Assembly: GCA_017532725.1 (NCBI GenBank)
Contig: JAFXIZ010000007.1
Coordinates: 1 to 36,876 of the forward strand
DNA length: 36,876 nt
DNA from: Bacteroidaceae bacterium
GTDB lineage: Bacteria; Bacteroidota; Bacteroidia; Bacteroidales; Barnesiellaceae_A
Direction: 5' to 3'
Part shown: piece after piece, positions 26,484-34,706 of the stretch
Layout: each line of letters opens with the position of its first letter
Position numbering within the stretch: the stretch's first letter is position 1
Notes under the pieces: model-generated
Seen by the model: only the letters and a program-made list of their open reading frames with translations
Told to the model about the DNA's origin: nothing
The model's database searches: none
Program-made: the position numbers and the translations under genes

Positions 26484-26719
26484 AAAAAAAGCACGGTACT
26501 TTTAGCATTTTCGTTCCGTGGTGTTTGGCGTAACCCGACTGATAAATAACTAAAAGCCCGCGCATATAGCACGAGCATCTTAACTATTATTCTAATCAGT
26601 CTTTTTAAGTCGCCAAACTTTCGGAACGATTGAATAAAGCTAAATGCTTTTCCAAATATGTGTTATAAGTACGTAATAAATACGATTATCTAACCATAGG
26701 CATATATATTTAAGATTCT
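26484..26719 (-). ncRNA. Predicted structured RNA, rod-shaped, 6S-like in outline
   Basis: The 373-nt gap 26393-26765 holds nested inverted repeats that fold into one rod. From outside in the helices are 26496-26501/26667-26672, 26504-26510/26642-26648, 26512-26518/26622-26628, 26523-26530/26611-26618, 26537-26543/26595-26601, 26545-26549/26587-26591, and an apical stem 26556-26563/26569-26576. The apical stem has two mismatches on the plus strand (C-A) that become G-U pairs on the minus strand, so the RNA is read from the minus strand. A minus-strand promoter (26726-26755) lies upstream, and seven U residues (26484-26490) follow the last helix. The paired core is about 177 nt with asymmetric internal loops, similar in size and shape to 6S RNA. 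That identity is only a hypothesis; a cis-acting leader of the gene at 26392 is the other main reading. Confidence 0.68.
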
Positions 26720-26725
26720 ACAATG

Positions 26726-26755
26726 CAAAGATAGTATTAATAAATGAAAAACAAA
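26726..26755 (-). promoter_or_regulatory. Promoter of the structured RNA
   Basis: On the minus strand, TATCTTTG (26726-26733) matches TAnnTTTG. A TTTG lies 18 bp upstream (26752-26755), one base short of the usual 19-21. Predicted start near 26719. Confidence 0.6.
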
Positions 26756-26765
26756 ACAAACCACC

Positions 26766-27323
26766 CTATTCTATATATAACCGAGGCAAAATTTCTTGTT
26801 CAAAAATATCACGACGTATAATGCGATAGTGTGGGTTATATGCCTCGCCATACGGCTCACTGTGGTGCATCACATACTTGCCCTCATCGAGCATTCGAGT
26901 TATCGAAGCCGAGTCGGCCGAAAACCGTTCGACCAATGTCGAAAGTTGAGGATGTGCAGGCAACAGTTCGGCAGCGAGTGAGCGCACAAGGGTTGCTATC
27001 CTACCCCACTCGGCTCGCCATTGTGGCGACACATCGGGCGTTTGTGCCGGTGCGCTGCGATAGAAGGCATCGGCAAAATCGTCGATGGAAATGAGGCTGT
27101 CGGCAACAACCGAAAGATTGACGCGCACATACTGCGAACGCCAGCCACAAGGCTCATAATAGAGTGTGTCGGTAAGCGTCGAATGTGCCAACTCATACTC
27201 GATATATCGGCGAGCCGCCTCACGATTGGCTATGATGTGAGCCGGGCCGAAATAGTCCTGAAAGCAACTTTTATATACATCTTGCAGTGTCGATTGAGGA
27301 TAATTGCTCAACATCATCGACAT
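26766..27323 (-). CDS. Conserved hypothetical protein, 185 aa
   Basis: I do not recognise a functional family. The sequence has motif-like stretches YKSCFQDYFGPAHII (17-31), YYEPCGWRSQYVRVNLSVV (55-73), and a C-terminal HHSEPYGEAYNPHYRIIRR block (about 153-171). The last is rich in His, Tyr and acidic residues that could form an active or metal site. My impression from memory is that similar proteins occur widely in Bacteroidota. No signal peptide is visible with this start, and an in-frame stop lies 19-21 nt upstream of the ATG, so there is little room for an extension. It starts 18 nt after the stop of the DUF362 lipoprotein gene and is the last gene of a four-gene operon. Confidence 0.75.
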   Translation of the reverse strand: MSMMLSNYPQSTLQDVYKSCFQDYFGPAHIIANREAARRYIEYELAHSTLTDTLYYEPCGWRSQYVRVNLSVVADSLISIDDFADAFYRSAPAQTPDVSPQWRAEWGRIATLVRSLAAELLPAHPQLSTLVERFSADSASITRMLDEGKYVMHHSEPYGEAYNPHYRIIRRDIFEQEILPRLYIE

Positions 27324-27341
27324 TGCACGTCTTGTTGTCAG

Positions 27342-28337
27342 TCAGTCGATATCGATCAATTCGTATGTCTTGGAGCCAAGGCCTATCTTCTCGGCATAAT
27401 CGACAATATGTGTTCCGTGACGGCTCTTGATGCGTTCGAGCAACGGTTGGTTGTCGTTACCCTCGGTAGGCTCGACGGCAAAAACGAGGTCGAGGCAGGC
27501 TTGGTCGAGCGCAACGGGGTCGGTCGAGGCCAAGATACCTATATCCTTGAGCAGAGGAGCATCGGGGTGAGCATCGCAATCGCAGTCGATAGACATATTG
27601 TTCATCACGTTGATGTACAATATCTTTTCGCCCTCGCCAAAGTATTCGTGTACCGATTGTGCAGCAGCAGCCATCGACTCGAGGAAACCAATCTGGTCGC
27701 CTATGTGATTCCAAAACTCGTTCAAGTCCTCGGTATGTCCGGCACTGTGAATATAAGCCTTTCCTGCGCTGGAGGCAACACCGATAGACTGATTCATCAG
27801 TACGCCGCCAAAGCCACCCATAGCGTGCCCCTTGAAGTGCGCCAAGTTAATCATAAAGTCGTAGTTCTCGATATTGGCACCTACACGATTGTACTTGATG
27901 TGGGTAGTATCTTGCACAGGAATAACGATGTCGCCATTGGCATCCATAATATCGACATTGGCTATATCGAAGAAGCCGTGTTCGCGAGCAGCCTCCAAGT
28001 GCGCCTCGGTAGTATTGCGACGCCCCTTATAGGCAGTATTACACTCAACGATAGTACCATTGACTTGTTGTACCAGATTCTTTATCAAGGCCGGTTGCAA
28101 GAAGTTCTTACCACCCGGCTCGCCGGTACTTATCTTCACTGCCACGCGACCTGTAGCCTCACGTCCTACAGCCTCATATACACGCACAAGGCCTTCGGGC
28201 GATATGTCGGTGGTCATATATACTTGAGGAACGGTTTGCTCCTGCACTGCCTCTTGAGCCGAGGTATTCTTATTTGCACACGAAATGAGCAATGGGAACA
28301 AAGCCACACAGCCCAACAGCACTTTCAAACTCTTCAT
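27342..28337 (-). CDS. DUF362-domain lipoprotein
   Basis: A 331-aa lipoprotein with signal peptide and lipobox LLISC (Cys20). The mature part is a DUF362 domain: VAVKISTGEPGG (about 65-76), IVECNTAYKGRR (about 96-107), INLAHFKGHAMGGFGGVLMNQSIG in the middle, and a CDCDAHPDAPLLKDIGILASTDPVALDQ segment. DUF362 proteins often come with ferredoxin domains, but no 4Fe-4S ferredoxin cluster is present here. Function is not established for the family. It is cotranscribed with a 2-hydroxyacid dehydrogenase 16 nt upstream. Confidence 0.85.
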   Translation of the reverse strand: MKSLKVLLGCVALFPLLISCANKNTSAQEAVQEQTVPQVYMTTDISPEGLVRVYEAVGREATGRVAVKISTGEPGGKNFLQPALIKNLVQQVNGTIVECNTAYKGRRNTTEAHLEAAREHGFFDIANVDIMDANGDIVIPVQDTTHIKYNRVGANIENYDFMINLAHFKGHAMGGFGGVLMNQSIGVASSAGKAYIHSAGHTEDLNEFWNHIGDQIGFLESMAAAAQSVHEYFGEGEKILYINVMNNMSIDCDCDAHPDAPLLKDIGILASTDPVALDQACLDLVFAVEPTEGNDNQPLLERIKSRHGTHIVDYAEKIGLGSKTYELIDID

Positions 28338-28353
28338 ATTCTTATTTTATATA

Positions 28354-29316
28354 TTAGTTTACTTGGTTGATAACACTTCCTGCCAAGAAGGCACGAATAT
28401 TTTGCAGCATAATATCCATCAATCGCACACGCGCTTCGTAGGTAGCCCACGCAATGTGAGGTGTGAAGAAGGCATTACGGGCTTGCAACAGAGGATTATC
28501 CTGCGCAGCCGGCTCAACAGCCAATACATCAAATCCGGCAGCACGCAAATGCCCGTTATTGAGCGCATCGGCAACAGCCTTCTCGTCGATAAGAGGCCCA
28601 CGACCCGTATTGATAAGGATAGCACCCTGTTTCATTTGAGCCAAGGCCTCGGCTCCTATCAGGTGTTGCGTATCGGGGGTCAACGGGCAGTGCAGCGTAA
28701 CGACATCGCTCTCAGCAAAGAGAGTTTCAAATGATACGGAGGTGATGTAGGGAGGCAACTGAGAGGCATCCTTCGATGTCTTGGCCAACACACGCATACC
28801 AAAGGCATCGGCAATCTTGGCAACCGAACGGCCTATATTACCCAAGCCCACTATACCGATAGTCTTGCCGGCCAACTCGGTTTGTGGTGACAACATATAA
28901 CTAAAGTCGGCACATCGGCACCACTCTCCACAGCGCACGCTATCGGTGTGCAATTGGGTAGCATTCACGATATTGAGCAGATGAGCAAATACCATTTGTG
29001 CCACCGAGGCAGTGCTATATGCCGGGATATTGGTCACAACAATGCCACGACTTGCAGCAGCAGCCGTATCGACAATATTATATCCCGTAGCCAACACGCC
29101 TATATAACGCAAGCGAGGCAGCCCATCCATCTCAACGGTACGCAAAGGCACCTTATTGGTGAGTACAATATCGGCATCCTTGCATCGTTCCACGACATCG
29201 GCAGCAGCCGTACGGTCATATACAGTGCAATTACCTAACTCCTTAAGTGCATCCCACGACAAGTCGCCGGGGTTGAGTGTGTAGCCGTCAAGCACTACAA
29301 TATTACATTTTTCCAT
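28354..29316 (-). CDS. D-isomer-specific 2-hydroxyacid dehydrogenase (glycerate dehydrogenase-like)
   Basis: A 320-aa cytosolic NAD(P)-dependent oxidoreductase. The Rossmann glycine motif is GLGNIGRSVAKIADAFG (about 157-173). Substrate and cofactor motifs follow in the usual order: HCPLTPDTQHLIG, INTGRGPLIDEKAVADAL (catalytic Arg region), FDVLAVEPA (Glu), and FFTPHIAWATYEAR with the catalytic His. The HIAWAT pattern resembles hydroxypyruvate reductase/glycerate dehydrogenase enzymes, but the substrate is not certain. It starts 7 nt after the small protein gene upstream and precedes the DUF362 lipoprotein gene by 16 nt. Confidence 0.92.
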   Translation of the reverse strand: MEKCNIVVLDGYTLNPGDLSWDALKELGNCTVYDRTAAADVVERCKDADIVLTNKVPLRTVEMDGLPRLRYIGVLATGYNIVDTAAAASRGIVVTNIPAYSTASVAQMVFAHLLNIVNATQLHTDSVRCGEWCRCADFSYMLSPQTELAGKTIGIVGLGNIGRSVAKIADAFGMRVLAKTSKDASQLPPYITSVSFETLFAESDVVTLHCPLTPDTQHLIGAEALAQMKQGAILINTGRGPLIDEKAVADALNNGHLRAAGFDVLAVEPAAQDNPLLQARNAFFTPHIAWATYEARVRLMDIMLQNIRAFLAGSVINQVN

Positions 29317-29323
29317 ATATATA

Positions 29324-29623
29324 CTACATTTTATGATTGTTTCTCAATGCTTCGATATAAGTCAACATCTCTTCATCTTTAACCATAAAGAGAGGCAGGT
29401 GTAACACACAATCATCGCCTTTGAAGGGTGTTTTCTTCGTCATATAGTTGCGAAATAAATCTCTCAATTTCACAGCATCTTCATCATTGAGTACCATTCC
29501 CGAGTGTCCGAAATCCCAATCATAGCAAATGACATCCTCTTTCATCATTTTAATATCTCGCTCAAAATCGCACATACGATAGTTCGATATTTTAGGATTC
29601 CACTTTAGAATAACCGTACTCAT
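29324..29623 (-). CDS. Small hypothetical protein, 99 aa
   Basis: An unrecognised small protein (MSTVILKWNPKISNYRMC at the start). It is soluble and mixed-charge, with a central YDWDFGHSGMVLNDEDAVKLRDLF stretch and no signal peptide or membrane segment. An open frame continues upstream to 29656, but I chose the ATG at 29623. The extension would begin inside or next to the promoter box at 29646-29653. It is the first gene of the operon with the dehydrogenase (7-nt gap), so a related role is possible but unproven. Confidence 0.7.
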   Translation of the reverse strand: MSTVILKWNPKISNYRMCDFERDIKMMKEDVICYDWDFGHSGMVLNDEDAVKLRDLFRNYMTKKTPFKGDDCVLHLPLFMVKDEEMLTYIEALRNNHKM

Positions 29624-29645
29624 ATTCAACAAAATTATCGATTTA

Positions 29646-29653
29646 CAAACGTA
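29646..29653 (-). promoter_or_regulatory. -7 box of the four-gene dehydrogenase operon
   Basis: TACGTTTG on the minus strand matches TAnnTTTG about 25 nt before the ATG at 29623. No clear -33 element. Confidence 0.5.
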
Positions 29654-29794
29654 CAAAAAAAAGTCGAATAATGATTATTTCAGTCATAACTTTATCAACC
29701 ACGACAAAACTATTAGACCCTGTCATCGCTCAATCATCGACTATTAAAATATCATATTTTATACAAAAAGCCCTACTATTAAAAAAATTGTGCG

Positions 29795-29802
29795 TATATT
29801 TG
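29795..29802 (+). promoter_or_regulatory. -7 box of the Crp/Fnr-family gene
   Basis: TATATTTG matches TAnnTTTG. The predicted start lies about 115 nt upstream of the ATG at 29926, giving a long leader. Confidence 0.5.
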
Positions 29803-29925
29803 TGTGCTAAAAAAGTTATCAAAACAGTTTGCTAAATACTACAACATTCTATATAGAACATAATACCACTCGCCACAAACAATATATATTGCCAAAGAAC
29901 GAGTACAAAGCGAAATGGGAACAAG

Positions 29926-30504
29926 ATGGAAGAACTTAAAAAATTATTAGCCAAAGAAGCACCATGTCAATTATCTGATGAAATGATGGATGCTTTCTGC
30001 GCTTGTATGGAAGAAGTCAAACTCGAGCGTTATGACTGCATTATGAAATGTGGTGAGATTAATGACAACATATACGTCGTTAAGGAAGGCATCATAAGAC
30101 GCGCACACCAAGTAGGCGAAAAAGTCATCACCAAGAGTTTTGCAGCCAAAGGGTCACTTATTATTTCGTGGCATTGCTACTTGATGAATAAACCCTCAGT
30201 TTCTATTTTCGAGGCTTGTTGCGACTCGGTTGTTATGCGCATATCGAAAGAGAAATTCGACAATCTTATCACCACATCGCACGAGTTCGCACAGTGGGCA
30301 TTGAGTATAGCACACAGCACTTTATTCCTGCAAGAGTTCAAGACAAGAGTACTGAAAGGCTCTATCAAAGAGAGATATGTATCACTCATAAAGAGTCGTC
30401 CCGAGATTATGCGCGACGTTCCATTGGGATTTATTGCCTCTTATCTGGGCATCACACAATCGCACTTCTGCCGTATGCGCAAAGAGTTGGTTACCGGCAA
30501 ATAA
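29926..30504 (+). CDS. Crp/Fnr-family transcriptional regulator
   Basis: A 192-aa protein with an N-terminal cyclic-nucleotide-binding-like beta roll (about 20-125; YVVKEGIIRRAHQVGEK). The C-terminal segment contains an HTH, VPLGFIASYLGITQSHFCRMRKEL (about 165-188). The ligand pocket lacks an obvious cAMP-type RxA arginine motif, and there is no Fnr-type N-terminal Cys cluster, so the signal it senses is unknown. Cys residues at 14, 26 and 28 do not form a recognisable cluster. It is divergent from the dehydrogenase operon, which is a candidate target because of position. It ends at a strong shared terminator with lon. Confidence 0.9.
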   Translation: MEELKKLLAKEAPCQLSDEMMDAFCACMEEVKLERYDCIMKCGEINDNIYVVKEGIIRRAHQVGEKVITKSFAAKGSLIISWHCYLMNKPSVSIFEACCDSVVMRISKEKFDNLITTSHEFAQWALSIAHSTLFLQEFKTRVLKGSIKERYVSLIKSRPEIMRDVPLGFIASYLGITQSHFCRMRKELVTGK

Positions 30505-30548
30505 TCATACAACGGTAAGTTACAGCGAAACTTATATAACACATAACA

Positions 30549-30577
30549 AAAAGAGGCAACTTCAGGTTGCCTCTTTT
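30549..30577. terminator. Bidirectional terminator between the Crp/Fnr gene and lon
   Basis: A perfect 12-bp stem (30549-30560 and 30566-30577, AAAAGAGGCAAC and its complement) with a 5-nt loop TTCAG. T-tracts are present on both strands, and it lies between convergent genes. Confidence 0.92.
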
Positions 30578-30598
30578 CTGTTATATACCTGTCGCTTA

Positions 30599-33031
30599 TC
30601 AATTAACCTTGATAGCGTTGGGAACTTTTTGATTTGTAAGGGCTATATCCCATACGTCCTTGATAGTCTTAACGTAATGGAACTTCAATCCCTTGAGATA
30701 TACCTCATTAATCTCCTCGATATCTTTACGATTATCTTCCGAGAGGATTATCTCTTTCATACCCGAGCGTTTGGCAGCCAAGATTTTCTCTTTGATGCCA
30801 CCCACAGGCAATACTTTACCACGAAGGGTTATCTCGCCTGTCATAGCGACACGCGCACGCACCTTGCGTTGTGTAAACACCGAAGCCAACGATGTGGCCA
30901 TAGTGATACCTGCCGAGGGGCCGTCTTTGGGTATAGCGCCCTCGGGAACGTGAATGTGAACGTTCCACTTATCGAACACATCATCGGCAAGGCCCAATAT
31001 ATCGGCGTGAGCCTTGATATATTGCAAAGCAATGACAGCCGACTCCTTCATCACATCGCCCAAGTTACCGGTGAGTGTAAGTTTCTCGCCCTTGCCTTTG
31101 CTCAGGCTCGACTCGACAAAGAGTATCTCGCCACCTACGGCAGTCCACGCCAAGCCTGTTACGACGCCGGCATAGTCGTTACCTTCATATACATCGGCAA
31201 TATTGGTAGGTACACCCAAGTATTCGCGCAATGCCTCAACCTCAATAACGGGGTCATAAGCCACACCTTCGGCTTTCTTCAACGCCACCTTACGCATCAA
31301 TTTGGCTATCATCTTATCCAAGAGGCGTACACCCGATTCGCGCGTATATTGGTCGATAATAGCAGCGATTGTTTTCTTGGGGATATCGATGCTCTCTTTA
31401 TCCAATCCGTGCGCAGTGAGTTGCTTGGGAATAAGGTGTTGACGTGCTATCTCAATCTTCTCTTCGAGGATGTAGCCACTGATATCAATCAACTCCATAC
31501 GGTCGAGCAAAGGACGTGAAATGGTACTCAAGTCGTTGGCTGTAGCAATAAAGAATACGTTTGACAAGTCGTAATCTATATCTACATAATTGTCGTGGAA
31601 TGTAGCATTTTGTTCGGGGTCGAGCACCTCGAGCAATGCCGATGAAGGATCGCCCTTGAAATCTTTTCCGATTTTGTCTATCTCGTCCAACACAAATACA
31701 GGGTTGCTTGTCTTGGCCTTGGCAATACCTTGCATAATACGACCGGGCATCGCACCGATGTAGGTACGACGGTGTCCACGAATCTCGGCTTCATCGTGCA
31801 AGCCACCCAATGAGATGCGTATATATTGTCGATTCAACGCACGCGCAATGCTCTTACCCAACGAGGTCTTACCCACTCCGGGAGGGCCATAGAGGCACAA
31901 TATAGGAGCGTGCGAGAGGTCGGTAAGTTTCACTACGGCAAGGTGTTCGAGGATACGCTCCTTTACTTTATCCAATCCATAATGGTCTTCTTCCAAGACT
32001 CTGCGAGCATCCTTCAGGTCGAAGTGATCGACACTCATATCGCCCCAAGGCAGGTTGAGCAAATTATCCAAATAGGTGTATTGCACCGAATAGTCGGGTG
32101 TTTGAGGATGCAATCGTTCCAACTTGCGCACCTCCTTCTCAAATGTTTGAGCCACAGCCTCGCTCCACTGCTTCAAGGCACCACGGTCGCGCAACTCTTG
32201 TATCTCTTGCTCAACGCCGTCGCCACCCAACTCCTCTTGGATGGTACGAATTTGTTGTTGCAAGAAATGCTCGCGTTGTTGTTGGTTGATACCTTCGCGC
32301 GTTTTCGACTGTATGTCGGCCTTAATATCTATCAGTTGGGCTTCACGGCTCAATATCTCAAACAACTTGAATGCACGTTTCTTAACACTGCCAACATCGA
32401 GCAGAGTCTGCTTCTCGGATGCCTCAATGGGCGAGTTACAGCAAACAAAGTTGGTCAAGTATGTACCATTGTCGATATTGTTGACAGCAAAAGCCATCTC
32501 CTTACCCGAGTCGCCAACGGTGCGCAACATCTTTATCATCAACTCCTTGATAGACAGCATCAGTGCCTCATACTCCTTGTCATTGGTGCGAGGAGCAGTA
32601 TCCTTGAGCATCTCAACAGATGCACGCATATAAGGCTCATCGGCAGTCTGCTTGCCCAAGGCCATACGACGCTTACCCTGCAATATCACCGTTGTGGTAT
32701 CATCGGGCATCTCAAGCACCTTGATAACCTCGGCAACAACACCTATTGAATAGAGGTCATCGACAGTGGGATCTTCAACATCGGCATCAATCTGACAAGC
32801 CACACCTATGGGCATACGCTTGCGCTGCGCATCCTTGACAAGGCGCAATGTCTTTTTACGACCTATCAATACGGGCATAGCCACACCCGGAAATAACACC
32901 ATATTGCGTAGCGTGAGTATGGGTAGGTCTTCGGTATTAACGTTTGTTACCTCTTCTTCATCAAACGGAGCATTTATCTCGGCAAATATCGGCATAATAG
33001 GAGATGATTTTTCGTCGTTATCACAAAACAT
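30599..33031 (-). CDS. lon: ATP-dependent protease Lon
   Basis: An 810-aa cytosolic AAA+ serine protease that degrades misfolded and regulatory proteins. The Lon N-terminal substrate-binding domain (about 34-240; [19 protein letters not shown]) leads into a coiled-coil linker (about 240-300). The AAA domain has Walker A GPPGVGKT at 382-389 and Walker B-type VFVLDEIDK. The C-terminal S16 protease domain has a catalytic Ser706 in KDGPSAG and Lys749 in GGIKEK, the Ser-Lys dyad of the family. The length is typical of Bacteroidota Lon, with an N-terminal acidic extension of about 30 residues. It is monocistronic. No clear Bacteroides -7 box is seen; CATATTTG upstream has one mismatch. Confidence 0.97.
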   Translation of the reverse strand: MFCDNDEKSSPIMPIFAEINAPFDEEEVTNVNTEDLPILTLRNMVLFPGVAMPVLIGRKKTLRLVKDAQRKRMPIGVACQIDADVEDPTVDDLYSIGVVAEVIKVLEMPDDTTTVILQGKRRMALGKQTADEPYMRASVEMLKDTAPRTNDKEYEALMLSIKELMIKMLRTVGDSGKEMAFAVNNIDNGTYLTNFVCCNSPIEASEKQTLLDVGSVKKRAFKLFEILSREAQLIDIKADIQSKTREGINQQQREHFLQQQIRTIQEELGGDGVEQEIQELRDRGALKQWSEAVAQTFEKEVRKLERLHPQTPDYSVQYTYLDNLLNLPWGDMSVDHFDLKDARRVLEEDHYGLDKVKERILEHLAVVKLTDLSHAPILCLYGPPGVGKTSLGKSIARALNRQYIRISLGGLHDEAEIRGHRRTYIGAMPGRIMQGIAKAKTSNPVFVLDEIDKIGKDFKGDPSSALLEVLDPEQNATFHDNYVDIDYDLSNVFFIATANDLSTISRPLLDRMELIDISGYILEEKIEIARQHLIPKQLTAHGLDKESIDIPKKTIAAIIDQYTRESGVRLLDKMIAKLMRKVALKKAEGVAYDPVIEVEALREYLGVPTNIADVYEGNDYAGVVTGLAWTAVGGEILFVESSLSKGKGEKLTLTGNLGDVMKESAVIALQYIKAHADILGLADDVFDKWNVHIHVPEGAIPKDGPSAGITMATSLASVFTQRKVRARVAMTGEITLRGKVLPVGGIKEKILAAKRSGMKEIILSEDNRKDIEEINEVYLKGLKFHYVKTIKDVWDIALTNQKVPNAIKVN

Positions 33032-33234
33032 ATATTTCAGTATCTTTAGTTGTTATGGTTACACAGTTGCCAATTTGACAGTAAACTGACAAATATGACA
33101 ATAATAGGCAAGGTTTTTCTTGCAATACTATATTATACAAGTAGCGTGCCAAAGATTATTTATGAGCGCAAAGAGGCGTAGATAATCTAATTTTTGCTTA
33201 CTTTGCAACAAAATTACAGGGTGAGTAAGACATT

Positions 33235-33951
33235 ATGACCGAGAAAGTATTTTGCTTCAAACAATTCGAGATACGTCAGGGCGACTGCGCGATGAAGGTA
33301 GGCACCGATGGTGTGCTATTGGGCGCGTGGGCGTCATTGCCCGAGGAAGGCAATATACTCGACATAGGAGCCGGAACGGGCATACTGTCGCTTATGGCAG
33401 CCCAACGCGCACCCCAAGCACGCATAACAGGCGTTGAGATAGATGAGAAAGCGGCACAACAAGCACGCCAAAATGTGTCAAACAGCCATTGGTGCGATAG
33501 AATAAAAATTGTCAACAGCGACTTTACTGTGTGGGCTGCCGACACCGAGCAACGTTATGCAGCCATATTATCCAACCCACCCTACTTCGAACAGTCGTTG
33601 TTATCGCCCGATGAGGCTCGCACCACGGCACGCCACACCACCTCGCTCAATTACGACCACATATTCGACCTGTCGCGCCATATACTGCACCCACAAGGCA
33701 CATTGTCGCTTGTCATACCCGATATGCTATATCGACACGTCAACGACATAGCAATGGTATATGGCTGGGGGGCATCGCGCTACACCCAAGTACGCACCAC
33801 TGCACGCAAAGCCCCCAAACGAGCATTGTGCGAATGGAGGCGTAACTATTATGCCCCTTGCCTCAACGACACACTCACCATTCACGATGCACAAGGGGAG
33901 TATTCACAAGAGTATATAGCGCTTACCGGCGATTTTTATCTGCACTTCTGA
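33235..33951 (+). CDS. tRNA1(Val) (adenine37-N6)-methyltransferase-like (TrmN6/YfiC)
   Basis: A 238-aa class I SAM-dependent methyltransferase. The start FCFKQFEIRQGDCAMKVGTDGVLLGAW (6-32) is the TrmN6/YfiC signature. Motif I is LDIGAGTGILSL (about 42-53), the acidic motif is VEIDEKA (about 67-73), and the N6-adenine catalytic motif NPPY lies near 113-116. Known members methylate A37 of tRNA-Val, so that is the likely role. It is divergent from lon across a 203-nt gap where I find no exact TAnnTTTG box. Confidence 0.9.
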   Translation: MTEKVFCFKQFEIRQGDCAMKVGTDGVLLGAWASLPEEGNILDIGAGTGILSLMAAQRAPQARITGVEIDEKAAQQARQNVSNSHWCDRIKIVNSDFTVWAADTEQRYAAILSNPPYFEQSLLSPDEARTTARHTTSLNYDHIFDLSRHILHPQGTLSLVIPDMLYRHVNDIAMVYGWGASRYTQVRTTARKAPKRALCEWRRNYYAPCLNDTLTIHDAQGEYSQEYIALTGDFYLHF

Positions 33952-34015
33952 CCACCGTTTGTCAAACCTTATTGTCCGTTCCTTGTTATCATATAAACCA
34001 AAAAATTGTGATAAT

Positions 34016-34600
34016 ATGGATAATATAAACAAATTTTTCTGGGGCAAGACCAAGTATTGGTGGACAATACTGCTGCCCGGCATTCTGCTCATTCCTTGTG
34101 GATGTTGGTTTCTTTTCTCGCCAACGATAGGTTATTTTACCATCACGACAGTGTTGCTATGGATGCTTATCTTGGTAGGTGTTGTGCAATTAATCATTAC
34201 CTTCAACACATCGCGTCACACACCGGGCTGGGGCTGGTGGCTGGCTGGAGGCATAATTGATATCTTCATAGGATTTATGATGCTGGGCAACATCGGTTTC
34301 AGTGCAATGATACTGCCCTACTTCTTTGCCTTCGTATTTCTCTATAAGGGAGTTGCCAGCCTTATATCGGCATTTGTTTCGATGGCGCATCACCACACTT
34401 GGTGGCTCTACCTTATCAACGGCTTGTTGCAAATTATCATTGCAGCCCTATTCTTCATATCGCCATTCTCGGCAATGGTAGCAATAGACCTTCTCATAGG
34501 CATTTCGTTTATATATTGGGGCATCAGCCTCATATTTTGGGCATTCGACCTGCGCCCCACCGGCAACGAAGCACTGCTGTATCCCGAGGAGGAGGTGTAA
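34016..34600 (+). CDS. HdeD/DUF308-family membrane protein
   Basis: A 194-aa polytopic protein with about six hydrophobic helices arranged in pairs, rich in Trp and Gly (WWTILLPGILLIPCGCWFL, GWGWWLAGGIIDIFIGF, WWLYLINGLLQIIIAALFF). It matches the HdeD/DUF308 repeat pattern, which is linked to acid resistance in E. coli; no role is established in Bacteroidota. I chose the ATG at 34016. The longer open frame starts with TTG at 33959, immediately after the methyltransferase stop, and adds a non-hydrophobic segment. It is 64 nt downstream of the methyltransferase gene, possibly in the same transcript. Confidence 0.85.
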   Translation: MDNINKFFWGKTKYWWTILLPGILLIPCGCWFLFSPTIGYFTITTVLLWMLILVGVVQLIITFNTSRHTPGWGWWLAGGIIDIFIGFMMLGNIGFSAMILPYFFAFVFLYKGVASLISAFVSMAHHHTWWLYLINGLLQIIIAALFFISPFSAMVAIDLLIGISFIYWGISLIFWAFDLRPTGNEALLYPEEEV

Positions 34601-34645
34601 CAGCAATCGTTTGCGCAATATTTTTGCAAGGAGTGATTTATGTGG

Positions 34646-34677
34646 TTGGGTTGCTGATGTTTAAATAATTAATTTTG
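34646..34677 (+). promoter_or_regulatory. Promoter of the starch-binding protein gene
   Basis: TTG (34646-34648) is separated by 21 bp from TAATTTTG (34670-34677), within the Bacteroides spacing range. It lies about 30 nt before the ATG at 34707. Confidence 0.65.
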
Positions 34678-34706
34678 CCCAAACATTCAACCTTAAATAG
34701 TTATAT

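Larger units (their letters stand above)
29624..29925. other. Divergent regulatory region
   Basis: These 302 AT-rich nt separate the minus-strand four-gene operon and the plus-strand Crp/Fnr regulator gene. Each side has a TAnnTTTG box (annotated separately). I see no ORF or strong hairpin in the remainder. Confidence 0.6.

Noticed and set aside
26496..26672. Miniature inverted-repeat element (MITE) instead of an RNA
   Set aside because: The repeats form a series of short arms with unequal internal loops rather than one terminal inverted repeat. No target-site duplication is seen, and the apical G-U pairs favour an RNA read from one strand. A degraded element cannot be fully excluded.
27021..28370. 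449-aa plus-strand open frame
   Set aside because: It lies entirely antisense to the DUF362 lipoprotein, the 185-aa protein and the dehydrogenase end, all of which have family-like motifs. It has no recognisable domain.
30434..32749. Large plus-strand open frames opposite lon
   Set aside because: They are antisense shadows of the highly conserved lon gene and have no domain or start signals.
33959..34015. Longer HdeD-like protein from a TTG at 33959
   Set aside because: The extension is polar and starts 8 nt after the methyltransferase stop. The ATG at 34016 leads directly into the membrane protein.
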